DNA from: Brotaphodocola catenula
Lineage (GTDB): Bacteria; Bacillota; Clostridia; Lachnospirales; Lachnospiraceae
Length of the DNA stretch: 64,000 bases
Assembly (NCBI GenBank): GCA_020686985.1
Contig: JAJEPU010000003.1
Span: 82,284 to 146,283 of the forward strand
Direction of reading: 5' to 3'
In this document: positions 7,640 to 16,651 of the stretch, piece by piece
Position numbering within the stretch: the first letter of the stretch is position 1
Layout of the letters: each line of letters begins with the position of its first letter
Translations under genes and position numbers: made by a program
The notes under the pieces: model-generated
The model's database searches: none
What the model was told of the DNA's origin: nothing
Seen by the model: only the letters and a program-made list of their open reading frames with translations

Positions 7640-8734
7640 ATGAAAAAATCGATTTCCAGAATTCTGGCTGCAGCTATGTGTATGACACTTGGACTGGCAG
7701 TAACCGGATGTGGAAGCAGTGCAGGCAACACGACAATAACCGCAGGAAATGACAGCGCAAATTCTGGCAGTGAAGCATCAGGAAATAAGGAAATCAAGAA
7801 ACTGACCGTAGCTTTTGTACCGTCCCGTGATCCGCAGGATATCATCACGGCGACCGAGCCGTTAAAGGGTCTTCTTCAGACCGAGCTGGCTAACGAGGGA
7901 TACGATGTAAAAGATGTAGACATCAGCGTAGGAACCAGCTTCGAGGCAGTTGGCGAGGCTCTTTCCGCAGGAACGACCGATGTCGGATTTATTCCGGGTG
8001 GTACCTATGTTCTGTACGACGACGGATGTGAGGCAATTGTAACCGCAACGAGAGACGGTCTTTCCGTTGACTCCGACGATCCGAAGGAGTGGAACGACAA
8101 CGAGCCGATCGAGGGAACCGATAAGCAGGTAACTTTCTACCGCGCTCTGATCGTAGCTGGTCCGTCCGAGAAGGGTAAGGAGCTGGCAGAGAAGGTCAAC
8201 GCAGGAGAGGAGCTGACCTGGGAGGATCTCGACAGTGCAAACTGGAGCGTAATGGGTTCTTCTTCTTCCGCAGGATATATTTATCCGTCTCTGTGGATGC
8301 TTGAGAACTATGGCAAGAACATCACAGATTTAAGCCATGCCGTTCAGTCTGATTCCTATGCAAGTGCATTTGCACGTCTGGCTTCTGGTCAGATTGATGT
8401 ACTGTGCACCTACGCAGACGCACGCCGTGACTATGAGAGCAAGTGGAACGACGAGTATGCAATGAGCAACAGCATCTGGGAGGATACCGATCTGATCGGC
8501 GTAACTCCGGCGATCTACAACGATACGATCAGTGTCAGCAAGACTTCTCCGATCATGGATGACGATTTCAAGACAGCTCTGACAAACGCATTCATCAATA
8601 TCGGAAACACCGAAGAGGGTAAGGAGGTCATCTCCATTTACACGCACCAGGGTTATCAGAAGGCAAAAGATTCTGACTATGATTCTGAGCGCGATGCACA
8701 GGAAATGATCAAGAAGCTCAACGGAGCGTCATAA
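7640..8734 (+). CDS. phnD: PhnD-family substrate-binding lipoprotein
   Basis: This 364-residue lipoprotein has an N-terminal signal ending LAVTGCGSS, with the lipidated cysteine at residue 24. The mature domain KKLTVAFVPSRDPQDI, then LSAGTTDVGFIPGGTYV and GSSSSAGYIYPSLWML, is characteristic of phosphate/phosphite/phosphonate-binding proteins of the PhnD class. The ATG at 7640 follows AGGAGGAAGAATC; an in-frame upstream extension would run through the leader hairpin. It begins a set with one ATPase and two permeases. No C-P lyase or phosphonatase gene is in the window, so the ligand may be a phosphate ester or phosphite rather than a phosphonate. Confidence 0.87.
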   Translation: MKKSISRILAAAMCMTLGLAVTGCGSSAGNTTITAGNDSANSGSEASGNKEIKKLTVAFVPSRDPQDIITATEPLKGLLQTELANEGYDVKDVDISVGTSFEAVGEALSAGTTDVGFIPGGTYVLYDDGCEAIVTATRDGLSVDSDDPKEWNDNEPIEGTDKQVTFYRALIVAGPSEKGKELAEKVNAGEELTWEDLDSANWSVMGSSSSAGYIYPSLWMLENYGKNITDLSHAVQSDSYASAFARLASGQIDVLCTYADARRDYESKWNDEYAMSNSIWEDTDLIGVTPAIYNDTISVSKTSPIMDDDFKTALTNAFINIGNTEEGKEVISIYTHQGYQKAKDSDYDSERDAQEMIKKLNGAS

Positions 8735-8940
8735 GTAAGACATTACGGGAAAAAGAGATGGGCTGTTACATGGACAACAAGGAGCTGTTTATGTGGCAGT
8801 CCTTTTCTGCGCATGTGTGTATGAGCGTATCTGCAAAAAATCCGCAAAAATCCGTGAAAAAAGGCGGGAAAATATTGAGAAAGGAACGCTATTATAAGAA
8901 ACAGAATTTATTATAATGGGATTTATAATAGCAGAAAGAA

Positions 8941-9693
8941 ATGATTGAGTTTAAAAATGTGGGAAAGAAGTATCCCAACGGCTTTGAGGGTCTGAAACAT
9001 GTGAATCTGACGATTGATCAGGGAGAATTTGTTGCAATCATTGGTCTGTCCGGCGCAGGAAAGTCCACACTGATTCGCACCATCAACCGCATGCATGACA
9101 TTACAGAGGGAACTCTGACTGTGAATGGAACTGATGTCATGAGTTTGCAGGGAAAGAACCTGCGTGCATTTCGTCGTAAGATCGGTATGATCTTCCAGTC
9201 GTTCAACCTTGTGACGAGAACAACGGTAATCAAGAACGTTCTGACTGCGTTTGTTCCGGATCTTCCGTGGTGGCGTGCTTTCTTTGGCGTATTCACAAAA
9301 GAGGAGAAGCTCAAGGCACTTGAGGCGCTCGATAAAGTAGGAATTCTTGACAAGGCATTTGTCCGCACCGATCAGCTCTCCGGTGGTCAGCAGCAGAGAG
9401 TTGCTCTGGCAAGAACGCTTGCACAGAATCCGGAGATCATTCTTGCGGATGAGCCGGTTGCAGCCCTTGACCCGGTAACTGCAAAGCAGGTTATGGATGA
9501 CTTTGACCGCATCAACAAGGAGATGAAGATCACGGTTCTGATCAACATCCACCATGTCGATCTGGCACTCAAGTACGCTTCCCGTGTAATCGGTGTTCGC
9601 GCTGGTGAGGTGGTATACGACGGACCGTCTGCAAATGTGGATCAGGCTGTTCTGGATAAGATTTATCAGGGAAGACAGGAGATGGAAGCATGA
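8941..9693 (+). CDS. phnC: PhnC-type ABC transporter ATP-binding protein
   Basis: This is a 250-residue importer ATPase. It has GLSGAGKST (Walker A, about residues 35-43), LSGGQQQRVALARTL (signature) and ILADEPVAALDP (Walker B), with the ordering and length of PhnC. The 206 bases separating it from phnD contain A/T-rich direct and inverted TTATAAT-like motifs but no clear terminator, so message processing or an internal promoter may tune the ratio of binding protein to transporter. The start region has only a weak AGAAAG ribosome binding site. Confidence 0.9.
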   Translation: MIEFKNVGKKYPNGFEGLKHVNLTIDQGEFVAIIGLSGAGKSTLIRTINRMHDITEGTLTVNGTDVMSLQGKNLRAFRRKIGMIFQSFNLVTRTTVIKNVLTAFVPDLPWWRAFFGVFTKEEKLKALEALDKVGILDKAFVRTDQLSGGQQQRVALARTLAQNPEIILADEPVAALDPVTAKQVMDDFDRINKEMKITVLINIHHVDLALKYASRVIGVRAGEVVYDGPSANVDQAVLDKIYQGRQEMEA

Positions 9694-10511
9694 GTATCTA
9701 CGACAAGATTTTTCGACCGAAGACCTTCACGATCTCAAACGGAAAGAGCGTTTCCCAGAAGCGTTCCCGTGCTCCGCTTGCTGTGGTGATTCTTCTGGCG
9801 ATGACGATCCTCTCCGTGAAGATCACTGGCTTTAGCATGGTGGTGCTCACGACGAGAATCAAGGAGTTTTTCGTTATTCTCGGACAGATGTTCCCGCCGA
9901 AGTGGGACTACATGCCGTCTGTATGGCAGCCACTGTTTGACACGATCAAGATGTCGCTTCTCGGCTCCTTCATTGGTTCTGTGCTGGTTGTTCCGTTTGC
10001 GATGCTCGCTTCGACAAACGTTATTCCGAGCCGTGTGATTGTCAGCCTGATGCGCCTGTTTCTGAGTATCGTGCGTACCCTGCCGACTCTGGTTACTGCG
10101 CTGATTGCAACTTACATTTTCGGACTCGGAACGCTTGCAGGTACGACCGCAATCGCAGTCTTTACGTTTGCATACATCGGAAAGATCCTCTATGAGGAGA
10201 TCGAGACCGTGGATATGGGGGCATTTGAGGCGATGGAGGCAATGGGGGCGACGAAGGTGCGCGCATTCATCTCCGCAATCGTTCCGCAGGTTCTGCCGTC
10301 CTATCTGTCGAACTGCCTGTTCTGCTTTGAGGGAAATGTGCGTTATGCATCAATCCTCGGTTATGTAGGTGCAGGTGGACTTGGACTGATTCTGAATGAG
10401 AAGATTGGTTGGAGAGAGTACCCGAGCGTTGGTATGATCCTGATTGCCCTGTTTGTAACGGTATTTATCATTGAAACCATCAGCCGTGCAGCACGCCGGC
10501 ATCTGGTATAA
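9690..10511 (+). CDS. phnE: PhnE-type ABC permease, first copy
   Basis: This is a 273-residue membrane permease with about six helices. The coupling loop EAMEAMGATKVRAFISAIVP and the following LGYVGAGGLG match the PhnE family. The start overlaps the phnC stop (ATGA), implying translational coupling. The cytoplasmic N-terminal tail is basic. It pairs with the second permease 17 bases downstream, presumably as a heterodimer. Confidence 0.9.
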   Translation: MSIYDKIFRPKTFTISNGKSVSQKRSRAPLAVVILLAMTILSVKITGFSMVVLTTRIKEFFVILGQMFPPKWDYMPSVWQPLFDTIKMSLLGSFIGSVLVVPFAMLASTNVIPSRVIVSLMRLFLSIVRTLPTLVTALIATYIFGLGTLAGTTAIAVFTFAYIGKILYEEIETVDMGAFEAMEAMGATKVRAFISAIVPQVLPSYLSNCLFCFEGNVRYASILGYVGAGGLGLILNEKIGWREYPSVGMILIALFVTVFIIETISRAARRHLV

Positions 10512-10528
10512 GGGAGGACCGAAAAACG

Positions 10529-11338
10529 ATGAATAAGAGAATTGAAACTGCTTATGAGGCACGCCCGAAAAAGTGGATGTTTGAGCTTGCTGTCGCAGTC
10601 GTTGTCGTTGGACTTCTGATCTGGAGTGCCTCCGGTGTTGAGACGAGCGGAACGACTCAGAACGGCGGAAAGATTGCAATGAATATCTTATCCGGTATTT
10701 TTCATCCGGATACGGCGATGTTGTTTGGATTTACGACAAAGGGAGTTCCGTACCTCCTGCTTGAGACGGTCTGCATCGCCTTCCTTGGAACAATTGTCGG
10801 AGCGATCATCTCGATCCCGCTCGCTTTCCTGTCTTCTGTGAACCTGACTGGAAAAGTGATTGCCTTCATTGGTCGTATCATCATCATGATGATCCGTACT
10901 GTGCCGGCATTTGTCTATGGTCTGATGTTCATCCGTGTGACTGGACCGGGTGCATTCGCAGGTCTTCTGACGATGTCCCTGTGCTCTGTCGGAATGATCA
11001 CAAAGATGTACACTGAGGCGATTGAGGATCTCGATACGAGAATTCTTGAGTCTCTCGACGCGTCCGGATGCACGACTTGGCAGAAGATCCGCTACGGAAT
11101 TCTTCCGCAGTTACTGCCGAACTTTGCTTCCACTGCAATCTACCGCTTCGATATTAACCTGCGTGATGCGACCGTCCTCGGTCTTGTAGGTGCAGGTGGA
11201 ATCGGTGCACCGCTGATCTTTGCGATGAACAGCTATCGTTGGAATGAGGCAGGCGCAATCCTTGCCGGTCTGATTGTGCTCGTTCTGATCGTGGAGCTGA
11301 TCTCCACCCAGATTCGTGTAAAGCTGACGAGAGGATAG
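10529..11338 (+). CDS. phnE: PhnE-type ABC permease, second copy
   Basis: This 269-residue membrane protein is paralogous to the preceding permease. Its coupling segment ESLDASGCTTWQKIRYGILP and VLGLVGAGGIGAPL occupy the same places as in the first copy. Two different PhnE chains are usual in Firmicute and Mycoplasma relatives of this importer. Its ribosome binding site is GGGAGGACC before the ATG. The phosphatase gene follows after two bases. Confidence 0.9.
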   Translation: MNKRIETAYEARPKKWMFELAVAVVVVGLLIWSASGVETSGTTQNGGKIAMNILSGIFHPDTAMLFGFTTKGVPYLLLETVCIAFLGTIVGAIISIPLAFLSSVNLTGKVIAFIGRIIIMMIRTVPAFVYGLMFIRVTGPGAFAGLLTMSLCSVGMITKMYTEAIEDLDTRILESLDASGCTTWQKIRYGILPQLLPNFASTAIYRFDINLRDATVLGLVGAGGIGAPLIFAMNSYRWNEAGAILAGLIVLVLIVELISTQIRVKLTRG

Positions 11339-11340
11339 GA

Positions 11341-12912
11341 GTGAGAGTAAGAAGGATGAAAAAACTGGAAATTATTTTCACATCCGATACCCACGGCCAT
11401 ATTTTCCCGGTCAATTATCCGGCAGGAAGAGCGGATGCATCCGGACTCTTAAATATGGCATCTCAGGTGGAGAAGGATGGAAATACACTGATGATCGATG
11501 GAGGAGATTCTCTTCAGGGAACTCCGTTCGTTCAGTATTACCGTGAGCATCAGCAGGAGTGCAAGGCTCTGCTTGCTGATGGCAAAGGCGGATTTTTCCA
11601 CCCGGTTGCCGAAGCCTTCCGTGCACTCGGATGTGATTATTTTACACTTGGAAATCATGATTTCAATTTCGGATATGACTTTCTCTCTGAGTATGTGAAT
11701 GCGATGGGAGTTCCGTGCATCTGTGCAAATGTCGAGGATCTCGGCGGAAAACTCCCGATTCAGAAAGAGGTTGTCCGCGTGCTTGCAAATGGTCTTCGCG
11801 TCGGAATCACCGGCATCGTCACAGACTGGGTCAAGATCTGGGAGAGAAAAGAAAATCTCGAATTTTTAAAAATCACAGATCCGATTGTGTCTGCAAGAGA
11901 ATCGCTTGAGCGTCTCAAAGGCGTCTGTGATGTGACGGTCTGTGTCTATCACGGTGGATTCGAGGAGGATCTTGAAAACGGAAAACTTCTCTCCGACAGT
12001 GGAGAAAACGTTGCCTGCAAGATTGCGAGAGAGCTGAATTTTGACCTGCTTCTGACGGGTCACCAGCATATGCCGGTTGCAGGAAGAATGCTCTATGGAA
12101 CATGGGCAGTTCAGCCACCGGCAGGAGCTTCCAAATATGTGCACCTCTATGCGGAGATCTCAGAGGAGGAGAAGATTTTTGCTTCTTCTCTGGAATCCGT
12201 GGGAGAAAAGCATCAGGAAGAGCCGTATGCAAAGCTCTATCCGCTTGAGCAGGCAGTCCAGACCTGGCTTGACGAGCCGGTCGGGGCACTCAGCAGTGCG
12301 ATTGAGCCGGAGGAGAAACTTCCGGCGGGGCGATACGGAAGCCATCTTGCAGAGCTCTTTAACCAGGTTCAGCTTGAGCGCACCGGAGCCGATATCTCCT
12401 GTGCAAGTCTCGGAAACGATCCGGCAGGACTCAAGCAGAGCGTGACAATGCGAGACATTTGTGGCGCTTACCTGTTTGATAACACGCTTGTGGAGCTTGA
12501 AGTAAACCGCGAGGCTCTCAAACTGATGCTCGAGCGCTGTGCGTCCTACTTTGATCTAGTGGACGGAAAAGTCGTGATCTCGGAGCGCTTCTTAAAGCCG
12601 AAAATCGAGCATTACAACTACGATTTCTTTTCCGGAATTCGCTATACCTTTGATCTGACCCGTCCGGTCGGAGATCGCGTGACCGAGCTTCTGCTTGCAG
12701 ATGGAAGCGAGCTTGACGACAAGTCCTACCGCCTTGTGACGAACAATTACCGTGCGACCGGTACCGGCGGATATGCGTTCCTTGCAGACTGCAAGGTACT
12801 CTGGCGCGGAACGGAGGAGATGCCGGAGATGCTTGCGAGATATATCGGAAAGCATAATCCGGCGGATGTGGAAGGCAGAGCGCTGATCACGGTTTTGCCG
12901 ACGGATAAATAG
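11341..12912 (+). CDS. 5'-nucleotidase/cyclic phosphodiesterase family protein without signal peptide
   Basis: This 523-residue two-domain phosphatase begins with a calcineurin-like metallophosphoesterase domain: IIFTSDTHGHIFP, MIDGGDSLQGTP, LGNHDFNFG and LLTGHQHMP supply the usual di-metal ligands. The C-terminal half (from about residue 320) is the 5'-nucleotidase substrate-binding domain. Homologues are commonly secreted, but this one lacks a signal peptide, so it should act in the cytoplasm. Two starts are possible: GTG at 11341 with GAGG at good spacing, or ATG at 11356. It sits two bases behind the second permease, which suggests it processes the imported phosphate compound, releasing phosphate and a nucleoside. 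The precise substrate is unknown. Confidence 0.82.
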   Translation: MRVRRMKKLEIIFTSDTHGHIFPVNYPAGRADASGLLNMASQVEKDGNTLMIDGGDSLQGTPFVQYYREHQQECKALLADGKGGFFHPVAEAFRALGCDYFTLGNHDFNFGYDFLSEYVNAMGVPCICANVEDLGGKLPIQKEVVRVLANGLRVGITGIVTDWVKIWERKENLEFLKITDPIVSARESLERLKGVCDVTVCVYHGGFEEDLENGKLLSDSGENVACKIARELNFDLLLTGHQHMPVAGRMLYGTWAVQPPAGASKYVHLYAEISEEEKIFASSLESVGEKHQEEPYAKLYPLEQAVQTWLDEPVGALSSAIEPEEKLPAGRYGSHLAELFNQVQLERTGADISCASLGNDPAGLKQSVTMRDICGAYLFDNTLVELEVNREALKLMLERCASYFDLVDGKVVISERFLKPKIEHYNYDFFSGIRYTFDLTRPVGDRVTELLLADGSELDDKSYRLVTNNYRATGTGGYAFLADCKVLWRGTEEMPEMLARYIGKHNPADVEGRALITVLPTDK

Positions 12913-12956
12913 AACACGCACAACAAAATTACCACAATATTTATGGGGGAAGAACG

Positions 12957-13571
12957 ATGAAAACGATTCTGATTGGAATTGCCGGAGGAACCGGATCCGG
13001 AAAATCTACGTTTACAAATCGCCTGAAAGACCGGTTCGGCGATGACATTGATGTGATTTACCACGACAATTATTACCGCCGTCAGGACGATGTCCCGATG
13101 GAAGTGCGCCAGAAGCGCAATTACGATCATCCGGATGCACTCGAGACCGATCTTCTTGTGGAGCACTTAAAACAGCTCAAGGCAGGTCATGCGGTTGACG
13201 GTCCGGTGTACGATTACACGATGCACAACCGCTCCGAGAAGACGATGCACATCGAGCCTCGCCGGATTATCATTGTAGAGGGCATTTTGCTTCTTGCAGA
13301 CCGCCGTCTCCGCGACATGTTTGACATCAAGATTTATGTGGAGGCAGACGCGGATGAGCGTATCCTGCGCCGAATTGTGCGCGATGTTGAGGAGAGAGGT
13401 CGCTCTCTCGAGAACATCGTCGAGCAGTATCTGACGACGGTAAAGCCGATGCATTACCTGTATGTGGAGCCAACGCGCGCGAAGGCAGATCTTGTGATCA
13501 ACAGCGGACTCAATGACGTTGCTTTTGACATCATGGCGACGAAGATCCAGAAACTTCTCGAGGAGGCCTAA
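12957..13571 (+). CDS. udk: Uridine kinase
   Basis: Udk phosphorylates uridine and cytidine with ATP or GTP in pyrimidine salvage. It has 204 residues, with the P-loop GIAGGTGSGKST near the N-terminus, VIYHDNYYRRQDDVP in the substrate-binding region, YDYTMHNRSEKT and the lid region RRIVRDVEERGRSLE. GGGGGAAG precedes the ATG. It follows the phosphatase gene by 44 bases with no terminator between, so it is likely in the same transcript, which supports a nucleoside-salvage role for the cluster. It converges with the deacetylase gene. Confidence 0.92.
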   Translation: MKTILIGIAGGTGSGKSTFTNRLKDRFGDDIDVIYHDNYYRRQDDVPMEVRQKRNYDHPDALETDLLVEHLKQLKAGHAVDGPVYDYTMHNRSEKTMHIEPRRIIIVEGILLLADRRLRDMFDIKIYVEADADERILRRIVRDVEERGRSLENIVEQYLTTVKPMHYLYVEPTRAKADLVINSGLNDVAFDIMATKIQKLLEEA

Positions 13572-13619
13572 GCCGGGGCTGTCATGTGAAGAGCTTGGGG
13601 ATTGAGCGCATTTTGAATA

Positions 13620-14501
13620 TTAGGACGCGTTTTTTTGCGTGAGTTCTTCTAATGCATGAAATGAGTAGCCCATCTCCTTCCATTTTGTGAGAAGTTCGTC
13701 AAGAATTTCTGCATTTGTGCGGGATGTGCTGTGTAAGAGCACGATCGCGCCGGGGTGGATGCGCCCGAGGAGTTTCTGAAAGGCTTCCTCGTGTGTGGGC
13801 TGGCGGTCTTCATACCAGTCGACGTAGGCGAGACTCCAGAAGAAGGTGTGATAGCCGAGCTCCTTCGCCATCTGAAGGTTGGACTCGCTGTATTTGCCCT
13901 GAGGTGGACGGTAAAATCGCGTCATTGTCTGACCGGTTGTCTCTTCAAAAAGTTTCTCCAAGGATTCTAATTCCTCGGAGAAACTTTTTTTTGTTGCAAT
14001 TTTTGACATGTCGGGGTGGTGAAACGTGTGGTTGCCGACGGTGTGTCCCTCCGCAATCATGCGTTTTACGAGATCGGGACTCGTCTGGATATAGTTTCCG
14101 ACGATGAAAAACGTCGCAGGCGCATGATGCTTTTTCAGGGCATCGAGAATTGCGGGAGTGTTGCCGTTTTCGTATCCGGCATCAAACGTCAGATAGAGGA
14201 TTTTTTCGTCGGTATCGTCGGCGTAGTGGGCGTTGAACTGCTTGAGATAGTCGGAGGTCGCATTGGCGACCGGGGGCTTTCCCTCCTGCTGAAAGCTCAG
14301 CCCCCAGTTGCCTTCTGCGGAGACGGGGAGGGATGAGACCGGGGTGGAGCGTGCGGCAGCTGAGGAATCAGAGCCGGAACGTGCGCTTAGAAAACCTAAG
14401 AATCGCCCGGAGAAGAATGCGATAAGAAAGATGACGGCGACGACGGTGAAGCGTGTCAGAACGCGAGAGTGAGGAAAATGGAAAAAGCGCAGGTGTTTCA
14501 T
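13620..14501 (-). CDS. PdaA-like polysaccharide deacetylase
   Basis: This is a 293-residue, membrane-anchored or secreted NodB-domain enzyme. A basic N-terminus is followed by one hydrophobic segment (FTVVAVIFLIAFFSGRFLGF, about residues 18-37). The catalytic domain carries LYLTFDAGYENGNTPAIL (motif 1), VGNHTFHHPDMS (motif 2, metal histidines), FYRPPQGKYSE (motif 3) and GAIVLLHSTS (motif 5). The FDAGYENG form is typical of PdaA, the N-acetylmuramic acid deacetylase for muramic-delta-lactam in spore cortex. A role in spore cortex is therefore likely if the host sporulates; a general wall deacetylase is the alternative. It is divergent from the DD-carboxypeptidase gene, which shares the envelope theme. 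Confidence 0.87.
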   Translation of the reverse strand: MKHLRFFHFPHSRVLTRFTVVAVIFLIAFFSGRFLGFLSARSGSDSSAAARSTPVSSLPVSAEGNWGLSFQQEGKPPVANATSDYLKQFNAHYADDTDEKILYLTFDAGYENGNTPAILDALKKHHAPATFFIVGNYIQTSPDLVKRMIAEGHTVGNHTFHHPDMSKIATKKSFSEELESLEKLFEETTGQTMTRFYRPPQGKYSESNLQMAKELGYHTFFWSLAYVDWYEDRQPTHEEAFQKLLGRIHPGAIVLLHSTSRTNAEILDELLTKWKEMGYSFHALEELTQKNAS

Positions 14502-14723
14502 AAAGACGGATAACCTCCCGGAATAAAATTTGTGGTCTGCGTGCAGATGAGGATTTTTAGGAATCTGGGATCTCTCATATGATTACGATATGAAGGGAAG
14601 AGAGGAAACATTCAAAGAAGAAGGGAAACATTCGCACAACGATGTAGTTCACAAAACCGTCGAATTTTAAGATCCCCTCCAAGAAGTTGTAAGAAAGTTG
14701 TTACATTTGCCAAATAGAAAGTG

Positions 14724-14732
14724 TGGTATACT
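14724..14732 (+). promoter_or_regulatory. Extended -10 promoter of the carboxypeptidase gene
   Basis: TGG directly before TATACT forms an extended -10. No good -35 lies at 17 bases, which suits this promoter type. A GTG within it opens the same reading frame as the gene but is unlikely to be the true start. Confidence 0.5.
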
Positions 14733-14780
14733 GATACGAGCAGGAAAAGAGAAACGCAAGAGGAGAGGACAGACAATATT

Positions 14781-16490
14781 ATGAAGAAAAACTGGAAGAG
14801 ATTGCTGGCGATGGGAATCGGATTCACCCTTACCTTTGGTCAGATTACATATGGAACAATGATTTCGTCTCAGGCGAGTGTGACACAGTCGTCAGGGAGC
14901 ACGCAGAGCGTCCTGAAAGAGCCGACGGTTTCCGCTCAGGGAGCTGTATTGATGGATGCGGCGACCGGACAGGTGTTGTTCGGAAAGAACCAGGATCAGC
15001 AGTTTTATCCAGCGAGCATCACGAAGGTCATGACGGCATTGCTTGTGCTTGAACATTGCAATTTAAGCGATGTCGTGACGTTCTCTAAGACTGCGACGAC
15101 GAATCTGGAGTCAGGCGCGACTTCTCTCGGAATTGCGGAGGGCGATCAGCTGACCGTGGAGCAGTGTCTGTACGGACTTCTCTTGAAATCTGCAAACGAG
15201 ATTGGAAATGGTCTTGCCGAGCATGTGTCGGGAAGCGTCAGTGCGTTTGCGGATCTGATGAACCAGCGCGCGGTACAGCTTGGATGTAAGAACACGCATT
15301 TTGCAAACCCGCACGGTCTGAACAATTCCACGCACAAGACGACTGCCTATGATATGGCGCTGATCATGCGTGCAGCGGTGCAGAATGACACGTTCCGAAA
15401 GATTGACACGACGACATCCTACAATTTCCCGGCGACAAAGAATTCCGGAGCGCGGACGATCACAATGGGGCACAAGATGATGTATCCGACTGATACCCGC
15501 TATTATGAAGGAATTATTGGCGGTAAGACCGGATATACTTCACTGGCGGGCAATACGCTTGTGACGGCGGTTGAGAGAAATGGCGTGCGCCTGATTGCAG
15601 TTGTTTTGAAGTCGGCCGGAACGCATTATACCGATACGAAGGCGATGCTCGACTATGGATTTGCAAATTATACGACACTGACCGGAAGAACCGGAAGCAC
15701 GACGGCTGGAACAACGGGAACAACAGGTAGTCAGACTTCGAGTCAGCCGGGAACCGTTGGAACAGGAAATGCAACTTCCGGGACAATTACTTCGGGTGGT
15801 CCGGGCGTGGTTTCTGGAACGACAGGGACAATAGGAACGACGACTTCCACAACTCCGACGACGGGAAGTACGGAGACTTCAGGCACTGTGAATTCTGGAA
15901 ACATCAGTAGTTCGACAAGCGGAAGCACAGTAGGACCGTCTGGAAATGGAATTCCTGCTTCATCTGCTCCGACAGCCGGAACTCCTGAAGCCGGAGTCAG
16001 CACAGTGGGACCGGGAGGAACGATTCACACAACTGGAAACAGCGCGGGGGCGCCGGGAAGCACCTCCGGCACGCTGAGTCAGCCGGGAACTTCCTCAAGT
16101 TCTTTCTCTTCAAGTGCATCGTCAGGTTCCCAGTCTTCGCCGGCGGATGGATCCTCCGCTTCCTCTGCGGGCTGGAAACAGGGCTGGAATCAGGATCAGA
16201 CAGGATGGTATTATATCAAGACTGCGACTGGCGCCCGTGCAGCCGGAGAATGGATGAATGTCGGCGGACAGCGTTACTGGTTTGACTCTAACGGATATAT
16301 GGCAACCGGATGGCGCACGCTTTCTGATGGTTGGTATTACTTCCTGCAGGATACGGGATATATGCTGAAAAATAACTGGATGCAGACGAATGGGATCTGG
16401 TATTATCTCGGAAGCAACGGAGCGATGCTGACGAACACGATAACACCGGATGGCTACTATGTGGACGCAAGTGGAGCGTGGACAAAATAA
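14781..16490 (+). CDS. D-Ala-D-Ala carboxypeptidase (S11/DacF type) with wall-binding repeats
   Basis: This is a 569-residue exported penicillin-binding protein. The signal peptide covers about residues 1-32. The serine peptidase domain holds Ser79-Ile-Thr-Lys82 (SxxK), Ser137-Ala-Asn139 (SxN) and Lys249-Thr-Gly (KTG), so it should trim terminal D-Ala from wall peptides. A long serine/threonine/glycine linker (about residues 308-470) replaces the usual PBP5 C-terminal domain. Four choline-binding-type repeats with GWYYI/GWYYF/IWYYL tryptophan-aromatic motifs end the protein and should tether it to the wall. The ATG lies after AGGAGAGG. The linker composition suggests glycosylation or an extended spacer. 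The repeat-bearing architecture resembles the CwlK-like protein encoded near 52 kb. Confidence 0.9.
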   Translation: MKKNWKRLLAMGIGFTLTFGQITYGTMISSQASVTQSSGSTQSVLKEPTVSAQGAVLMDAATGQVLFGKNQDQQFYPASITKVMTALLVLEHCNLSDVVTFSKTATTNLESGATSLGIAEGDQLTVEQCLYGLLLKSANEIGNGLAEHVSGSVSAFADLMNQRAVQLGCKNTHFANPHGLNNSTHKTTAYDMALIMRAAVQNDTFRKIDTTTSYNFPATKNSGARTITMGHKMMYPTDTRYYEGIIGGKTGYTSLAGNTLVTAVERNGVRLIAVVLKSAGTHYTDTKAMLDYGFANYTTLTGRTGSTTAGTTGTTGSQTSSQPGTVGTGNATSGTITSGGPGVVSGTTGTIGTTTSTTPTTGSTETSGTVNSGNISSSTSGSTVGPSGNGIPASSAPTAGTPEAGVSTVGPGGTIHTTGNSAGAPGSTSGTLSQPGTSSSSFSSSASSGSQSSPADGSSASSAGWKQGWNQDQTGWYYIKTATGARAAGEWMNVGGQRYWFDSNGYMATGWRTLSDGWYYFLQDTGYMLKNNWMQTNGIWYYLGSNGAMLTNTITPDGYYVDASGAWTK

Positions 16491-16651
16491 CGTGGAGAAG
16501 TAGAAAGACAAAAAGAAAAGTACAGAGCTGAGTGCATGGAAGTATGGGAATATAGGGACATAGAGATACAAAGTTAAAAACTTAAACGTGTAAGATCAGG
16601 CATAAGACATACAGATGTACAAAAACACAGGGGGAAGTTGGGGAAAAACGA

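Noticed and set aside
7640..11338. Phosphonate utilisation locus
   Set aside because: The transporter genes are of the Phn family, but no C-P lyase, phosphonatase or related catabolic gene is present, so phosphonate use is not supported.
13715..14336. Plus-strand open frames opposite the PdaA-like gene
   Set aside because: They are antisense shadows. The minus-strand frame has all deacetylase motifs.
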